This document shows, piece by piece, positions 6,118 to 7,318 of a DNA stretch of 7,318 nucleotides (position 1 is its first letter; each line of letters starts with the position of its first letter). Source of the stretch: Sulfurovum sp. (lineage in GTDB: Bacteria > Campylobacterota > Campylobacteria > Campylobacterales > Sulfurovaceae); contig DYTG01000089.1 in the NCBI GenBank assembly GCA_020726085.1, positions 1 to 7,318 of the forward strand, given 5' to 3'. The translations under genes and the position numbers were made by a program. The notes under the pieces are model-generated. The model saw only the letters and a list, made by a program, of their open reading frames with translations, had not been told where the DNA came from and did not search any database.

Positions 6118-7193
6118 TGTCCTCTATTGTATTGTTAGGTTCTACGGGTTCGATTGGCGTTAATACTTTGCGTATCGCCCAAAAACACAATATCACTATC
6201 GAAGCATTGGTAGCGGGTGACAATATTGAGCTACTCAATCAACAAATAGCTCTCCATAAGCCCAAATTTGTCGCTATTCGAGAGAGTGCCAAAACGCATC
6301 TTGTCAATCATCCACGAGTTTACAGTGGCAATGAGGGCATTGAAACAATAATTGAGCAATCGTGTAGCGATACGGTAGTCAATGCCTTGGTAGGTTATGC
6401 AGGAATGTTGCCTACTATTAAGGCAATCAAGATGAACAAAAAAGTAGCGTTAGCAAATAAAGAATCACTTGTCGTAGCAGGGGAGTTTATCGATACGAGC
6501 CGTATTACTCCAATCGATAGCGAACATTTTGGATTGTGGTATCTTCTTAATGACAAAAAATCCAAACAATTGATTATTACCGCCAGTGGAGGGGCCTTTA
6601 GAGATTGGAGTATCGAAGCGATGCACAAGGCTACTTTCAAAGAAGCACTCAATCACCCCAATTGGTCGATGGGGAGCAAGATTACTATCGATAGTGCCAC
6701 TATGACCAATAAATTATTTGAATTGCTAGAGGCTAGATGGCTCTTTGGTACAACGCAACTCGATGGCGTTATTGAGCGTCGTTCCATCGTCCATGCTTTG
6801 GTTGAGTTTGTGGACGGTTCGACTACGGCACACTTTGCAGGGGTAGATATGCGGTTGCCTATTGCTTATGCTCTTTTGGATAGTGTTGAGGATGAGATTT
6901 TGCCCAGTGTTGATTTGCTCAAAATGGGGGCTATTAGCTTTGAAGCCATTTCTCCGCAGAAGTATCCTATTTGGCAAATCAAATCCGATATTTTGACCAA
7001 TCCTCATCTAGGTGTCGTTATCAATGCCGCCAACGAAGAGGCGATAGAGCTTTTCAAACAAGGAGCGTGCAGCTTTTTTGAGATGAGCGATAGGGTTTTG
7101 GAGTGCTATCAAAAATTTCACAATGCCAAACCCACCTCTATCGAGGATATTATTGCTATTGATAGAGAAGTGAGGCGATATATTAATGGATGA
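6117..7193 (+). CDS. dxr: 1-deoxy-D-xylulose 5-phosphate reductoisomerase
   Basis: Dxr is a cytosolic enzyme converting DXP to 2-C-methyl-D-erythritol 4-phosphate with NADPH and a divalent metal; it catalyses the committed step of the MEP isoprenoid pathway. The 358-residue protein has the NADPH-binding GSTGSIG (8-14), ALANKESLV (111-119), metal ligands D134 and E136 in DSEH plus E205 in LEAR, TASGGAFRD (155-163) and the flexible active-site loop NHPNWSMG (179-186). It is about 40 residues shorter than the E. coli enzyme, but all catalytic motifs are present and the reading frame is intact. The segment before the conserved HALVEF reads ERRS where many homologs have PQS, a minor variation. No separate Shine-Dalgarno is obvious, and the TAATG overlap with cdsA suggests start by coupling. 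Isoprenoids made here feed quinone side chains and undecaprenyl lipid. Confidence 0.96.
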   Translation: MSSIVLLGSTGSIGVNTLRIAQKHNITIEALVAGDNIELLNQQIALHKPKFVAIRESAKTHLVNHPRVYSGNEGIETIIEQSCSDTVVNALVGYAGMLPTIKAIKMNKKVALANKESLVVAGEFIDTSRITPIDSEHFGLWYLLNDKKSKQLIITASGGAFRDWSIEAMHKATFKEALNHPNWSMGSKITIDSATMTNKLFELLEARWLFGTTQLDGVIERRSIVHALVEFVDGSTTAHFAGVDMRLPIAYALLDSVEDEILPSVDLLKMGAISFEAISPQKYPIWQIKSDILTNPHLGVVINAANEEAIELFKQGACSFFEMSDRVLECYQKFHNAKPTSIEDIIAIDREVRRYING

Positions 7194-7224
7194 GAAAGTT
7201 TCATTTTACGATAAATTGCTCTAA
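7186..7224 (+). other. 12-codon frame overlapping the dxr end, possible remnant or leader peptide
   Basis: An ATG at 7186 overlaps the dxr stop codon (ATGGATGA arrangement), as in translationally coupled genes, and encodes MDEKVSFYDKLL before a TAA. The peptide is too short to assign. It may be chance, a tiny translated peptide, or the start of a third operon gene that has been lost. No frame continuing this reading is visible in the remaining 94 bases. Confidence 0.2.
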
Positions 7225-7240
7225 AATCGATAATTGTAAT

Positions 7241-7298
7241 TGGGAACGAGGAGAAGATGGTGCTTAAACCCCCACGCACCCCACCATCTCCCAGCCCC
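7241..7298. repeat. C-rich intergenic tail with inverted repeat and G-quadruplex pattern
   Basis: The sequence changes abruptly from AT-rich to C-rich. AGATGGTG (7255-7262) and CACCATCT (7282-7289) form a perfect 8-bp stem with a 19-base loop, and TGGG (7241-7244) could pair with CCCA (7290-7293) across a bulge. On the minus strand four G-runs (7298-7295, 7292-7290, 7282-7279 and 7273-7269) are spaced by 2, 7 and 5 bases, which meets the canonical G-quadruplex pattern. No T-run follows, so it is not an ordinary terminator for dxr. The stretch may be part of a dispersed intergenic repeat continuing past the window; that is inference. No gene is supported in 7225-7318. Confidence 0.4.
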
Positions 7299-7318
7299 AA
7301 AAGACAATGACCACCTTA

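Noticed and set aside
7118..7300. 60-residue minus-strand frame running from the tail into dxr
   Set aside because: Most of it is antisense to dxr, the start lies in the G-rich repeat and no Shine-Dalgarno is visible.
7257..7310. 17-codon proline-rich frame starting at GAGGAGAAGATG
   Set aside because: The spacing to the AGGAG is very short, the frame is tiny, and its proline content simply follows from the C-rich repeat.

Overview
The window looks like chromosomal DNA of a Campylobacterota (Epsilonproteobacteria) species, probably a free-living sulfur- or hydrogen-oxidizing type related to Sulfurimonas or Sulfurovum. The evidence is the AT-leaning composition, the class E succinate/fumarate oxidoreductase operon (sdhA-sdhB-sdhE without heme-binding membrane anchors), and the cdsA-dxr pair, an order also known from Campylobacter and Helicobacter. 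The genus assignment is inference; no rRNA or other marker is present.

Left edge (1-256): the first codons of a minus-strand gene with a good ribosome binding site and a possible signal peptide run off the window. Upstream of it are GTTAC repeats in an 11-bp register, which resemble tandem sites for an OmpR/PhoB-type response regulator. A perfect 11-bp inverted repeat at 215-245 lies just beyond the end of the sdh operon.

sdh operon (257 to about 3900, minus strand): sdhA (flavoprotein), sdhB (iron-sulfur protein) and sdhE (HdrB-like protein with two CCG domains) are separated by 13 and 9 bases, each with a clear Shine-Dalgarno sequence. A TATAAT -10 element sits about 30 bases before sdhA. 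SdhA has no twin-arginine signal, so the enzyme should face the cytoplasm, unlike the periplasmic MfrABE fumarate reductase of Wolinella. It should couple succinate/fumarate conversion to the quinone pool in the oxidative or reductive TCA cycle.

Middle (about 3990-5346): a single minus-strand gene encodes a membrane fatty acid desaturase with three histidine boxes, the last being QxxHH. It is transcribed divergently from cdsA, and the 132-base gap between the two start codons holds a TATAAT element for each direction.

Right (5347-7193, plus strand): cdsA (CDP-diacylglycerol synthase) and dxr (DXP reductoisomerase) overlap by one base in a TAATG junction and are probably one transcript. They serve phospholipid and isoprenoid synthesis, so with the desaturase this half of the window concerns membrane building.

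Tail (7194-7318): a 12-codon reading frame overlapping the end of dxr is followed by an abruptly C-rich stretch that can form a hairpin and, on the minus strand, matches the G-quadruplex pattern. No convincing gene is seen there. I found no RNA genes, CRISPR array or insertion sequence, and no clear new multi-gene system. The most interesting items are the regulatory repeats at the left edge and the odd tail at the right edge.
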